16,767 bases of DNA, taken from contig JASCIV010000561.1 in the NCBI GenBank assembly GCA_030374735.1, forward strand, positions 1-16,767, written 5' to 3'. The notes under the pieces were generated by a model. The model was given only the letters and a program-made list of their open reading frames with translations, had not been told where the DNA came from and searched no databases. This DNA comes from Gracilaria caudata (taxonomy: Eukaryota > Rhodophyta > Florideophyceae > Gracilariales > Gracilariaceae). Below are positions 1-7,797 of the stretch, piece after piece (the first letter of the stretch is position 1; the number at the start of each line of letters is the position of its first letter). The translations under genes were made by a program, and so were the position numbers.

Positions 1-150
1 TGCCAATATGGATACCAATATCAAACTTTTAGCAATATGTATTGCAATTTATACACAAAATGCAATATTCATTGCAATACGTTTAACTACTGGCAATAGG
101 ATATTGATATTGCATATTGCAATATATTGCAATAGCAATATATTGCTCGG
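1..150. repeat. Degenerate GCAATAT/ATATTGC repeat tract
   Basis: The AT-rich left edge is made of irregularly spaced copies of GCAATA and its complement TATTGC. Examples are attgcaat at 41-48, tgcaatattc at 61-70, attgcaatac at 71-80, ggcaatagg near 92-100, and an almost uninterrupted run from about 101 to 146 that alternates TATTGC and GCAATA. Because the unit occurs in both orientations the tract is also palindrome-rich. It probably continues to the left of the window. No coding sequence is visible in it. It could be a decayed satellite or the edge of a transposable element; the sequence does not decide. Confidence 0.6.
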
Positions 151-215
151 CACCCCTGAGCATGTCCTATGACCGACATACTTTGAAAGAGTTGTTGGAA
201 ATTCTTTTGTTCCAC

Positions 216-233
216 AGAGAGAGAAGAGAGAGA
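216..233. repeat. GA-rich purine tract
   Basis: A short run of alternating A and G with one AA interruption, agagagagaagagagaga. It is a simple-sequence tract with no further evidence of function. Confidence 0.6.
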
Positions 234-916
234 CATCAACGAGCATGACGATACAGGGCGGGGTTGTAAGCTTAACATTTGTTTTATTGCGCGAACATCA
301 CTGTAGCCAAACAAACTTCCTGCCAGTAAACAAAACGCAGGAAACATGCATGCGTTTTCCGGAGATGCAATGACTGCACAGGTAGTTGGCATTGAGCACT
401 TGGCTCCCTTGTAGCATTATAGAAAAAAATGCGTGTAAAGCCCCACAGGACTTCAATCTAACAAAAGATTTCAAGGGATGGCACAGTCCCAAAGGTGGTG
501 AACAAAATATCAGGACAACGCCACAGTTTGGAACATTCATGCGTGCATTTGCAAGCAGGAATTGTGGCGGCGTCAGATGAGTCGTCATTGCTCGCTGCTT
601 TTTGTGATCTGTGGTGCAGACTGCGTTGTCATTACGCACTCATCGTCATGCCTTCACGTGCTGCTCGCGGTTGTCATCATGATGACAGCGTAACTTTGCT
701 CGTAGAGATGCGTGGCAATAAGATGTTCCATGCTATCCTTTTTGACCTTCTGCAATTCTATTTTGTGCATGCCAACAGGGTGTACTGTTTGTCGGAGTGC
801 AAGTTGAGGTCTTTGCTCCGCAAGAAACGAGATGTTGTGGAAGGCTCATTGATGCTCGGTGGGGTCTACGTGTACTGGCCGTGGCTCAGATATGAAGTAT
901 AATACTCACACACTCA

Positions 917-942
917 TACACGTGCCGTGATGGGCGCGTGTA
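917..942. repeat. Hairpin, 10-bp arms (9/10)
   Basis: The left arm TACACGTGCC at 917-926 and right arm GGCGCGTGTA at 933-942 are complementary except for one position, with a 6-nt loop. The right arm runs into a 13-mer (GCGCGTGTAGTAC, 934-946) that recurs at 2257-2269. Confidence 0.5.
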
Positions 943-1010
943 GTACGAACACACTGTACATACGCGTCACTTCGCACGAATTGCATTGCTTACTGTTTCC
1001 AGATGCGTCA

Positions 1011-1030
1011 TGTACACAACGTTGTGTACA
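1011..1030. repeat. Perfect 20-bp palindrome
   Basis: TGTACACAACGTTGTGTACA is exactly its own reverse complement over 20 bp, with no spacer. It lies about 500 bp upstream of the TATA box of the secreted-protein gene at 1685. Perfect dyads of this length suit dimeric transcription-factor sites, but no factor can be named. Confidence 0.75.
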
Positions 1031-1508
1031 CACAGCTGCATGGTCGTACATGCTGTTGCCAACAACAATAATGGTTTTGACTCCGTGCACGCGCTCAATC
1101 GAGGAGCATCATACACGCACACACGGAATTGCTGTAACGTCGTACCTTGCTCTACTTTAGACACGTTCGCGCTAGTCCGCACACGAAGCGCGCTACACTT
1201 GGGAAACATGATGCACTCTGGCGCTTGTCACACTGACGCCATTCTTCCCGCATCCACATCAACAATGTTCGCTGTATTCTTTCGGTGTGCTCGTATTCAC
1301 GAGCACAGCACACGCTGCGATGCGCCAAATTCAAGCGATCCATCGCTGATAGCGGCGCTCAAATTTGGTGCAATCCGTGCTTTTAAGGCTATCATACACT
1401 CTCTTTCAAAGAGTAAGGTATCGGCAAGCTTGCAGCGTGCATGGTTAAGCACACACGCCTTTAAAACTCCGTACACTGTCCACCGTAAACGCCACAAGCA
1501 GCGTCGAT

Positions 1509-1516
1509 TATAAAAA
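1509..1516 (+). promoter_or_regulatory. TATA box of family gene 1
   Basis: TATAAAAA sits 176 bp upstream of the chosen ATG at 1685. With a usual 25-35 bp offset, transcription would start near 1535-1545, giving a 5' leader of about 140-150 nt. Three paralogous genes in the window also have a TATA box at comparable distance, which supports the call. Confidence 0.6.
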
Positions 1517-1684
1517 CGAGCGGGCGAGCTTCATGGGCTGTTTCGACACCGCCCGTTACTCCGCAATTAACCGAGTTAAACACACACTACGACGTCTTGA
1601 ACACCGCTCAGCTGTCATCGTCAGGCCAAAAACTCTGCGCATTTATCGACGCGAGCGCGTGCTCGTTTTTGCATGGCGTCAAAT

Positions 1685-2110
1685 ATGAGGCTCACAATGC
1701 TCACGCTCATTATATCATTAATGTCGCTGTGCGTATCTGCCACGCCCGTGTCGCGGCAGTTTGGCGGCGGCTTTTTCGAGTCGTTTCTCGCGGGCCTTTC
1801 GGGCGCCACGCCCACGCCCACGCCGGCGCCCACGACGCCCACTGCAGCGCCCACGGCCACGCCGTCCACCGCGCCCACGGCCACGCCGGCTGTGACCGCG
1901 ACGGGCGGCGACGGTGGCGCCGGCGGCGATGGAACTGGCCTCGGCAGCTTGTTCTTCGGTGGCGACGGAAGCACTGTGATTGGAAGCGTCGGTTCTGCCG
2001 GCAGTGGAATCGGTGTGGCTGGCGAGGATAGTGAGGTGTCGTTGACGGGCTTGTTACTGAGCATTGGCGTGGGCGGCGCCGGTGGGGATGGTGGCGACGG
2101 CATTGCTTGA
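1685..2110 (+). CDS. Secreted Thr/Pro- and Gly/Asp-rich low-complexity protein (family gene 1)
   Basis: A 141-residue protein. Residues 1-19 form a signal peptide (MRLTMLTLIISLMSLCVSA) with a good VSA cleavage site. Then comes the family tag TPVSRQF (20-26), a hydrophobic stretch (FFESFLAGLSG, 30-40), a TP/AP dipeptide zone (about 41-73), and a Gly/Asp-rich tail with a hydrophobic GLLLSIGVGG element near the end. ATG 1685 is chosen over in-frame ATG 1673 because it has A at -3 and gives a signal peptide aligned with the paralogues; 1673 would add four residues. The coding region is strongly GC-rich, with C/G-ending codons, unlike its paralogues at 10274 and 16424. The TP/AP zone resembles arabinogalactan-type glycomodules, so an extracellular, possibly O-glycosylated structural role is plausible. 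No enzyme domain is visible. No AATAAA is seen just downstream. Confidence 0.75.
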   Translation: MRLTMLTLIISLMSLCVSATPVSRQFGGGFFESFLAGLSGATPTPTPAPTTPTAAPTATPSTAPTATPAVTATGGDGGAGGDGTGLGSLFFGGDGSTVIGSVGSAGSGIGVAGEDSEVSLTGLLLSIGVGGAGGDGGDGIA

Positions 2111-2448
2111 TTATTCGTCGTTTCTTCGCGCACGGCGCGTCTGTTTTTGTGCGTTGTTGAGTACGCGTTTTGTGCATTCGTTATTTTTTTGCGTGTAAAG
2201 TAGTTGCAATGCTTTAAGGTTGGGGGTACCAAAAGTGAGCTGAAGCGGGCGGAGATGCGCGTGTAGTACACGCCGTGTACGCGTCGCGTGCGGGAGAGAG
2301 AGCGTGCACGGCGGCAAGATGGGTGGCAGTATCTACTGGCATCTACTGTACCGCCGTACAGTGCGGTGGACGTTACAGAGAAGAGTTCGAGATGGTGTTG
2401 CACCGCTCTCAGTGAGCTCAGCATGGGGCGGCTTCGTCAACACTGCCG

Positions 2449-2467
2449 GTGCTCTCCACGAGAGCAC
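2449..2467. repeat. Hairpin, 7-bp perfect arms
   Basis: GTGCTCT at 2449-2455 and AGAGCAC at 2461-2467 pair exactly around a 5-nt loop (CCACG). It lies about 340 bp past the stop of gene 1. It is not followed by a T run and is not called a terminator. Confidence 0.5.
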
Positions 2468-3561
2468 GGCCGACACGTCACTCATAAATACAACAACTAA
2501 TACTTGTATCAAGGGTGAAGTGCCGAAAGTGGAAAACAACGTGGAAACGTGGCAAGCGCACACAACCGAAACAGCAATGCTCCTCTTTCGGCTCTACCGT
2601 GTTTCAGTTGTCGTACATATCGCAACAGATGACATAAACTCGCAGACTCTGTGTACTAACATCACACGATGCCAGCATCAAACAGACGTCTCACGCAACA
2701 ACACACCCCACAGATCATGGAAAGTACATCGACTTTGGATTATGACACAATCAAAAACCAGCCGAAATTGTTTACGTCAACAACAAAAAGCTGCACCAAT
2801 GCATCATCAAACAATTAGGTTGTCTCCGATCTGTTCACGCTTGATACTAATAAAACCATTTAAGAGTTTATCAAGTTAGTGAGAATGAGAAAGTACCTCC
2901 TCAAGTTCATATACTTTAATGTATACCCATTGACAAAACTTTCTAAGCTATCGTATTACGTACATATTAAGTAGTGGGAGATCATTCCCTTCCGTTCTGA
3001 GACGATATTCGTTTCCATTTGTGCAATCGTCGAACGTACACATTCTATCTGCACCACATTTTCCTGTTCTAAGCTTCTACGTCAAGCAGCCTCCTTTGAG
3101 GTCTTTGTACTTAACAAAAGAACATGTCAAAGGGCATCACTTTCTTCCGTCTAAACAGCGACAGTCAAGTTTTTCCAGACCGTTTGAAACTTGTAAAAGC
3201 CCAGTGGTGATATGATGCGGGAGGAGTATAGCAAGCTGATTTTTGAAGCTTGTCACAGAGTCAGATTCTGTCAATGAACACGAAACAGAGACCGCATTCT
3301 GTGCACATGAAATTGCCGTTGCGTCCTGTGCTTTTTGGGTGGAAGGCACCAAAGATAACTTTTCTATTTTAGATTCTGATGAACAACAAAAACGTCCATC
3401 AAATTGTATCTATTCAAGGTCTACGGTGCCGCGTGCTTTCAGTAATCGTTTTCGACTCTTTAGCCAACTTGCTCTGAGGAGCTGCAATCATTGCCATTGC
3501 ACATGTGTGCGATTGCAATAACCTGCAAGCAATCAAGTTAACCCCGCAAGGAATTCTGCAC

Positions 3562-3577
3562 GTCCTCCACGGAGGAC
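3562..3577. repeat. Hairpin, 7-bp arms, 2-nt centre
   Basis: GTCCTCC at 3562-3568 and GGAGGAC at 3571-3577 are perfect reverse complements separated by AC. Confidence 0.6.
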
Positions 3578-3758
3578 TCTTTGTAAAATTAAGTTTCCTT
3601 TCAATAGGTACCTGGCGCCGACCATATTTTCTTCGTATCATTTTAATGATGCTAATGATAGCCACTTCCACCATTCATTAATCTTCAAGATAGAGTACAT
3701 CTCGTTAGTTGGAACTCAGTTCTGTGGAAGATTGTTTGTCGGAATTTCCGATGACGGG

Positions 3759-3774
3759 TACCCTTCGAAGGGTA
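3759..3774. repeat. Perfect 16-bp palindrome
   Basis: TACCCTTCGAAGGGTA is its own reverse complement over 16 bp. It lies immediately left of the foldback at 3788-3937. Confidence 0.7.
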
Positions 3775-3787
3775 GCAGTTCTATTTA

Positions 3788-3937
3788 CGTGACGTGCATG
3801 ACGGCCTGCACTTCCTTGGGTGCATCCAAAATTTGGATTCCAAATGGACTCAGCGTGTCCGTAATGCACGTCAGTGTGTCCACTCGAGGACGTGCAGGGG
3901 TCCACTTGAGGATGTGCAGGGCGCCATGTACGTCACG
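3788..3937. repeat. Imperfect inverted repeat (foldback) with a tandem-duplicated arm
   Basis: The left arm 3788-3827 matches the reverse complement of 3898-3937 at 31 of 40 positions without gaps; the outermost 13 match 12/13. Within the right side a 22-bp unit is duplicated in tandem (3879-3900 and 3901-3922, 19/22 identical). A 7+1+7 palindrome (ATCCAAAATTTGGAT, 3824-3838) sits at the inner edge of the left arm. The layout resembles a small non-autonomous foldback element, or a template for a hairpin RNA, in decay. No target-site duplication was confirmed. Confidence 0.55.
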
Positions 3938-4003
3938 CTTTCCACGTGGATCCGACAAATAACCTTCTCATTTGACCGTGCTGTGAATCTGTGGCCCACA
4001 AAT

Positions 4004-4022
4004 CAGTTCGAGGCTCGAACTG
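4004..4022. repeat. Near-perfect palindrome, 9-bp arms
   Basis: CAGTTCGAGGCTCGAACTG has 9-bp perfect arms around a single central G. Confidence 0.7.
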
Positions 4023-4212
4023 TGGCGCAGCTTGCTCGTGGCGCCGCCATGAACACTTCTGCTCCTTGACTCAGCGTGTGATAAGATAGATAAGGTTACG
4101 AAACGCTGTAAGATCTCGCTCGCCTGGCAAGCGCCGCGAAGCGCCCGAGAAGGTTCAAACCGTTCACAACAAATCCCGTTCGATACACAGAATTGCGCAA
4201 ACTTTCACAGGG

Positions 4213-4447
4213 CCAATGGACCCGCCGCGCGCACTTCACCGATGCAATCTGCGTCGCGTTCTCGGTGGCGCGCAGCGTGACGTCCCCCTTCCCAACATGC
4301 TCGGCGCGATGACGAGGCTTGCAGCCATTGGCTGCCCGCCGGTAACGGGATTCCCGTCACGCCGGCATGCACACACGTGTTTGAGCACGTGTTGTGCGAA
4401 ACGTACACCCAATCAAGTCCGGGCGCACATCGCTGCGCCTACATAAG
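4213..4447 (+). promoter_or_regulatory. Promoter region of the Tyr/Asn-rich gene: CCAAT boxes, two G-boxes, TATA-like element
   Basis: CCAAT occurs at 4213-4217 and 4409-4413, and on the other strand at 4327-4331 inside a palindrome (GCAGCCATTGGCTGC, 4321-4335). A second dyad, ACGGGATTCCCGT, is at 4345-4357. Two CACGTG hexamers, at 4374-4379 and 4386-4391, are 12 bp apart. A TATA-like TACATAAG at 4440-4447 ends the set. CACGTG is the classic bHLH/bZIP site in eukaryotes, and CCAAT is that of NF-Y. A TATA box here predicts transcription starting at about 4465-4480. That is downstream of the ATG at 4454 and so favours the ATG at 4538. Confidence 0.45.
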
Positions 4448-4537
4448 CGCCAAATGTCGAGTTCGTCCACCCAGCCTGCCCGTCTCAACTTTCACCCTCT
4501 CGCCGTCTACCCCGAACCGTCTTCCTCTCATTCCGCA

Positions 4538-4807
4538 ATGTCGTCCAACAACTCAAACTCTAACACCACCAACACGTCCTCCACCCCTTCCTCGTCGACG
4601 CAGCAGTCGTCCGGCGTGAACAGCCAGGGAAACCACTACAACACGCCTGGCGGCACCAACTCCAACTCCGGATCGTCGTATCACTACAGCAACAAGGATG
4701 GAAGCTACTACTACTCCAATGACAATGGATCTTCCTACTACAACACCCCGTCCGGTCAGGGCTACTACAACCCGCCGAGCAGATCTGGTTGGGAACGCAG
4801 GTCTTAG
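4538..4807 (+). CDS. Small Ser/Asn/Tyr-rich protein with YYYSNxxGS repeats
   Basis: An 89-residue protein, or 117 if the in-frame ATG at 4454 is used. After a Ser/Asn/Thr-rich start (MSSNNSNSN) come NSQGNHYNTPGG and then three degenerate copies of an aromatic repeat: SSYHYSNKDG, SYYYSNDNG and SSYYNTPSGQG, followed by a basic end (SGWERRS). There is no signal peptide and no membrane segment. The later start is preferred because the TATA-like element at 4440 would place the mRNA start beyond 4454. From memory, short cytoplasmic proteins with this GNxYxTP...YHYSNxDGSYYYSN layout are widespread hypothetical proteins in fungi and some protists, with no known biochemical role; I could not check this. 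The composition is prion-like (Ser, Asn, Tyr, Gln, Gly), which may mean self-association. Codons favour C in third position. The gene stands alone. Confidence 0.65.
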   Translation: MSSNNSNSNTTNTSSTPSSSTQQSSGVNSQGNHYNTPGGTNSNSGSSYHYSNKDGSYYYSNDNGSSYYNTPSGQGYYNPPSRSGWERRS

Positions 4808-5393
4808 AGTGGTAGCCGTCACTGGTGGTGCTCGTCTTACTGATGCACCTCGTTGAATCTGGGGCGTTGCTCGCCCCGTCACTTTGTTTCCCTGTGGCAT
4901 CTTTCTGATGTGATGGTTGAGAATGAGTGTTTGTAAAATTGTGCATGTTTCTCTTGTCTTTTCCTCGTGTTTGTTTTATCCTTTAGCGTGACGGGTCCAA
5001 GAAGCGGTCGATTGCGTTTCTAGTTGATCCTACCACCCTTTCACGACTCAGGTCTCCTTGAGACCACCTCACCTGGAGCCCGGATCATCATGCGTTATTG
5101 TCATGCGCCGATCGTCCTCTGTTCTACTGCTGTCCGTTGATGGCTCCTGAGCCTGGCTCCAGCTCAGTGAGCATTTCTTCTGAGGAGGATTACTGCTGGT
5201 CTCGGATGCTAGTGTTCTACCCCAACCCCCTTTTCCAACTGAGCATCGTGGACGCGGAGGCGCGGATCTGTGGTGATCACATATTCACAGCACGATGCTC
5301 GGTTTTCAGTGAAACTTTTCGAGCAATTATCTAATTTAACTCAAAATGTTTTCATGTTTCAGGATTTCTCGTCCAGTCTTTGGAAGTTTGGAA

Positions 5394-5409
5394 GAATGGT
5401 TGACCATTC
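5394..5409. repeat. Hairpin, 7-bp arms, 2-nt centre
   Basis: GAATGGT at 5394-5400 and ACCATTC at 5403-5409 are perfect reverse complements around TG. It overlaps the first ATTCGAAT copy. Confidence 0.6.
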
Positions 5410-5456
5410 GAATGCTATTCGAATATATTGCCACTCCACTGCTTACAACATTCAAA

Positions 5457-5471
5457 GTTTGAATTTCAAAC
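5457..5471. repeat. Near-perfect palindrome, 7-bp arms
   Basis: GTTTGAATTTCAAAC has 7-bp arms around a single T. Confidence 0.6.
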
Positions 5472-5498
5472 CAAACGACGTATTCAAAAGCATTTTAC

Positions 5499-5518
5499 GT
5501 GTACGTGTCCACGTACAC
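5499..5518. repeat. Near-perfect palindrome, 9-bp arms, 2-nt centre
   Basis: GTGTACGTGTCCACGTACAC has 9-bp perfect arms around TC. It shares the words GTGTAC and CACGTAC with the palindromic region near 900-1030. Confidence 0.7.
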
Positions 5519-6054
5519 AGTAGTTCGTGATGTTATGCCGTTTGAATTTGAATTGTTTCTTGTTTCACCGTTTGTCTAGTGCGATTCACAGAACTAATTA
5601 CTTGCCTATATGAATATTGTTCAATATTGACGGCATACCTTGTACTGTAACATTATTGAAGCCTTTGTGGAAGACAACGAACGAGTGAACTGGTGTTCTA
5701 CGGGGGTAGCCGATTACTCTGGCTACGAGAGCTAATATAGCAAGAGAGGATACAAAGGTGCGATAAATATTCCGGACCCCTCAAAAGCTTTCATGGGTTG
5801 AATACGTTTGAACTGGAAAACGAGGGAAATGGTAAATGTTTTACTTCTTTCTTTAGGCAGTAAGTTTGGACAACGACATGTTGAATTAATTTAATACACG
5901 TTCTAGACGTTTCTACGGTTGGAAGGTTATTTCGAAGAACAGAGAATCACGCGCCTTCCTTCTTATAGGATACTAGTTCTGAATCTCAGATCAATACCGT
6001 TTCAGTTCAATTGTGAAAGAATTCCGGGTGAACAAGCAACTCTAATCGTTTTAT

Positions 6055-7458
6055 TCACTGAATTAGTTTTGGATTAGCCTGTGCAACTGGATTCGACTCA
6101 CTTTCGACACCAACGACATGAATTTGATACGACTCTGCCTCTTGAGCAGATTCTGAGCGCTCAACAACAACGTCTGCTTTGATGAGGCTTTTGACGTCAT
6201 CCCATCTGGACAGTCCGATCGAATCCGAATTTGCAAGAAGGCCAATGAATCGCAAGTAAGATCCGTTCCAGTCCAGTGTTCCCTTCGTGAATAACGTCGA
6301 TGCGACAGCTGAGATGACGCACACCAACGTGATAGCCCCAAGAGAACATATAACGGCTATCGATGCAGTTGATATTTTTGATAAAGGAAGATAGGCCATA
6401 TACGTATCCCCACATGGTCTTCCGTCTAGAGCGATGGCCGTATCAATGACCATGACACATCTTTGTCCTAGTGTTGACATATTGGCGTCCCCGTAAACTT
6501 GAGACAATAATTCTAGTGGATATGCATCACGAAAAATGCCTTCAACTGATCCTGACTTGGCCACGTTCCTTTCGAAGGTAGCGATGTTGCACCTTGCATC
6601 AACTGTCGTGTCTTCGCCGTAGGATAATGAAACTTTTGGTACATCACATATGACGAAGGCGTATCTTTCAGGTACATATTCGGGAACCTCCGAACCTGAA
6701 AACGGTTTTGTCAGCGACCCTACCATATAGAGTGGCCCTTCCGTTTCTTGGATTTGAACTTGATTTACAGCGGATGGGTGTGTCTTTTTTCCGAATGAGT
6801 ACCCGATCCGTGTGTCCCTGGGCGAAAAGTTTGCTCCGTTTTCGAAGAGGAGAAACGTAGGCTCCATCTCCGGCTCACTCATGTTATACCCAATTCTTAT
6901 CCTGGTTGATATAGTGCGTTCTTTTAAGGTCTTGAGTTCTCCGAGACTGCCGATTTCATCCTCCATAATGAGCGCGTCTTTGTTTCTTGCCGTCCTTCCC
7001 ACTCTTAGTATACCTCCACCAGCTGCAAAGTGCGTCCTTATTCTCTCCGTGGCTAACCCAAGCAATACGTTACCGGCAGTAGTTTTCTGATGCTCTCGGC
7101 AAAGAGATTGTCCACGTGCAGAGAAGCTGCGTTCCACACGAACGTTCTTTGATTCGGATATGCCCAGGGGTGCAATAGTGCTCAGAACCGACAAGGCGAG
7201 AAAGATTGCTGCCTCAAGACAAAAGAAAAGGAAGACTGTACGAGATCCCTGGCGGTGACGAATGGAACTCTGGAAAGCAGAATAGAGACCCATGTACTGG
7301 AAGTGCATGTTCATATTAACCTTTCCGTCTCGGTATAACCTCCAACGGCCACATCCATTCAGCGCAACTATGAGACTGGGTACTGCGATACTTCCAAGAA
7401 CAAAGGTGATGAAGTTAATAACAAACGCAGCATTTCCGGGGGTGAGTGACACTTCCAT
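6055..7458 (-). CDS. Predicted three-pass membrane glycoprotein, unrecognised family
   Basis: A 467-residue protein from the first ATG on the minus strand (7458). The open frame extends 17 codons further, but only to a TTG. Three hydrophobic segments are seen: about 10-33 (AFVINFITFVLGSIAVPSL...), 74-98 (TVFLFFCLEAAIFLALSVL...) and 364-390 (TASIAVICSLGAITLVCVI...). The loop 34-73 is strongly basic (R38, R40, R43, K46, R67, R69, R73), so it should be cytosolic. That places 99-362 outside and the 77-residue acidic tail inside. The outer domain has five cysteines (120, 271, 290, 334, 349) and three N-glycosylation sequons (N192, N210, N326), consistent with this topology. No catalytic motif is recognised. 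An AATAAA overlaps the stop codon on the minus strand. A surface receptor, channel subunit or adhesion role is possible, but nothing in the sequence decides. Confidence 0.75.
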   Translation of the reverse strand: MEVSLTPGNAAFVINFITFVLGSIAVPSLIVALNGCGRWRLYRDGKVNMNMHFQYMGLYSAFQSSIRHRQGSRTVFLFFCLEAAIFLALSVLSTIAPLGISESKNVRVERSFSARGQSLCREHQKTTAGNVLLGLATERIRTHFAAGGGILRVGRTARNKDALIMEDEIGSLGELKTLKERTISTRIRIGYNMSEPEMEPTFLLFENGANFSPRDTRIGYSFGKKTHPSAVNQVQIQETEGPLYMVGSLTKPFSGSEVPEYVPERYAFVICDVPKVSLSYGEDTTVDARCNIATFERNVAKSGSVEGIFRDAYPLELLSQVYGDANMSTLGQRCVMVIDTAIALDGRPCGDTYMAYLPLSKISTASIAVICSLGAITLVCVISAVASTLFTKGTLDWNGSYLRFIGLLANSDSIGLSRWDDVKSLIKADVVVERSESAQEAESYQIHVVGVESESNPVAQANPKLIQ

Positions 7459-7797
7459 GACAGTATGTTCGATCGAGCAAACAAACCTTCTGTGCTGGAT
7501 AGGAATCAAGTGGAATTGAATAGTGCGAAGTTGACATTGTGCGAGGAAGGTATGAAGAGTCAGACAACGGCAGTCAGGCTCTCATGTAAGGTTCTTGAAT
7601 TAGGACAGCTATCGATGGCCATACAAGGGTAGTCGACAGATACAAGATCTCAGGCGCAGCGAAGTTACACGATACATGGGAGGATCTACTTTGGGGGTGC
7701 ATCTGGGAAAAGTTCGTTCTCCCAGGAAACTGATATCGGTTCGATAAGGTAGTGACTACTGGGCAAAGGACAATGACATTTAGTAGCTATTTCGAAA

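Larger units (their letters stand above)
151..1508. other. Stretch without a supported gene; GA tract and palindromes
   Basis: No open frame here has convincing protein character. The longest (986-1513 and 495-902, + strand) open at TTG or GTG codons and have erratic Cys/His-rich compositions. Visible structure is a purine tract (AG)n-like at 216-233, a hairpin at 917-942, a perfect 20-bp palindrome at 1011-1030, and a general enrichment in ACAC and GTAC words from about 900 to 1100. The right end leads into the TATA box of the gene at 1685. Confidence 0.5.
2111..4212. other. Long stretch without a supported gene; hairpins and a foldback
   Basis: The longest open frame (2304-2879, +) begins at GTG and has no recognisable protein character. 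Structure that can be seen: a copy at 2257-2285 of a motif also found upstream of gene 1; hairpins at 2345-2362 (ACTGTAC/GTACAGT, 4-nt loop) and 2449-2467 (GTGCTCT/AGAGCAC, 5-nt loop); an AATAAA word at 2849; a hairpin at 3562-3577; a 16-bp perfect palindrome at 3759-3774; a 150-bp foldback at 3788-3937; and a hairpin at 4004-4022. The first part, to about 2480, keeps the high GC of gene 1. Confidence 0.5.
4808..6054. other. Stretch without a supported gene; palindrome cluster
   Basis: The first 150 bp are probably the 3' UTR of the gene ending at 4807; no canonical AATAAA was found. An open frame at 5098-5334 (+) opens at TTG and is not supported. Between 5394 and 5518 three palindromes follow each other, along with two copies of the dyad ATTCGAAT (5406-5413 and 5417-5424). 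The right end holds the 3' side of the membrane-protein gene on the other strand. Confidence 0.5.

Noticed and set aside
495..902. 135-codon plus-strand open frame
   Set aside because: It opens at GTG (first ATG well inside) and no family or domain is recognised.
986..1513. 175-codon plus-strand open frame just before the TATA box of gene 1
   Set aside because: It opens at TTG, is erratically Cys/His/Arg-rich, overlaps the gene 1 TATA box, and shares its stretch with other open frames.
1621..2424. 267-codon minus-strand open frame over family gene 1, and similar antisense frames over genes 2 (10339-10719) and 3 (12620-13036)
   Set aside because: They mirror the GC-rich or repeat composition of the sense genes, lack signal or domain features, and the sense frames have consistent signal peptides and TATA boxes.
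2304..2879. 191-codon plus-strand open frame
   Set aside because: It opens at GTG, has no domain, signal or membrane segment, and its composition looks random. Transcript evidence would be needed.
4140..4175. GGTTCAAACC resembling a tRNA T-arm (B box)
   Set aside because: The T stem has a mismatch and no matching acceptor stem, D arm or anticodon arm is found upstream.
7459..7509. N-terminal extension of the membrane protein by 17 codons
   Set aside because: It would need a TTG start; ATG 7458 precedes the first membrane segment at a normal distance.
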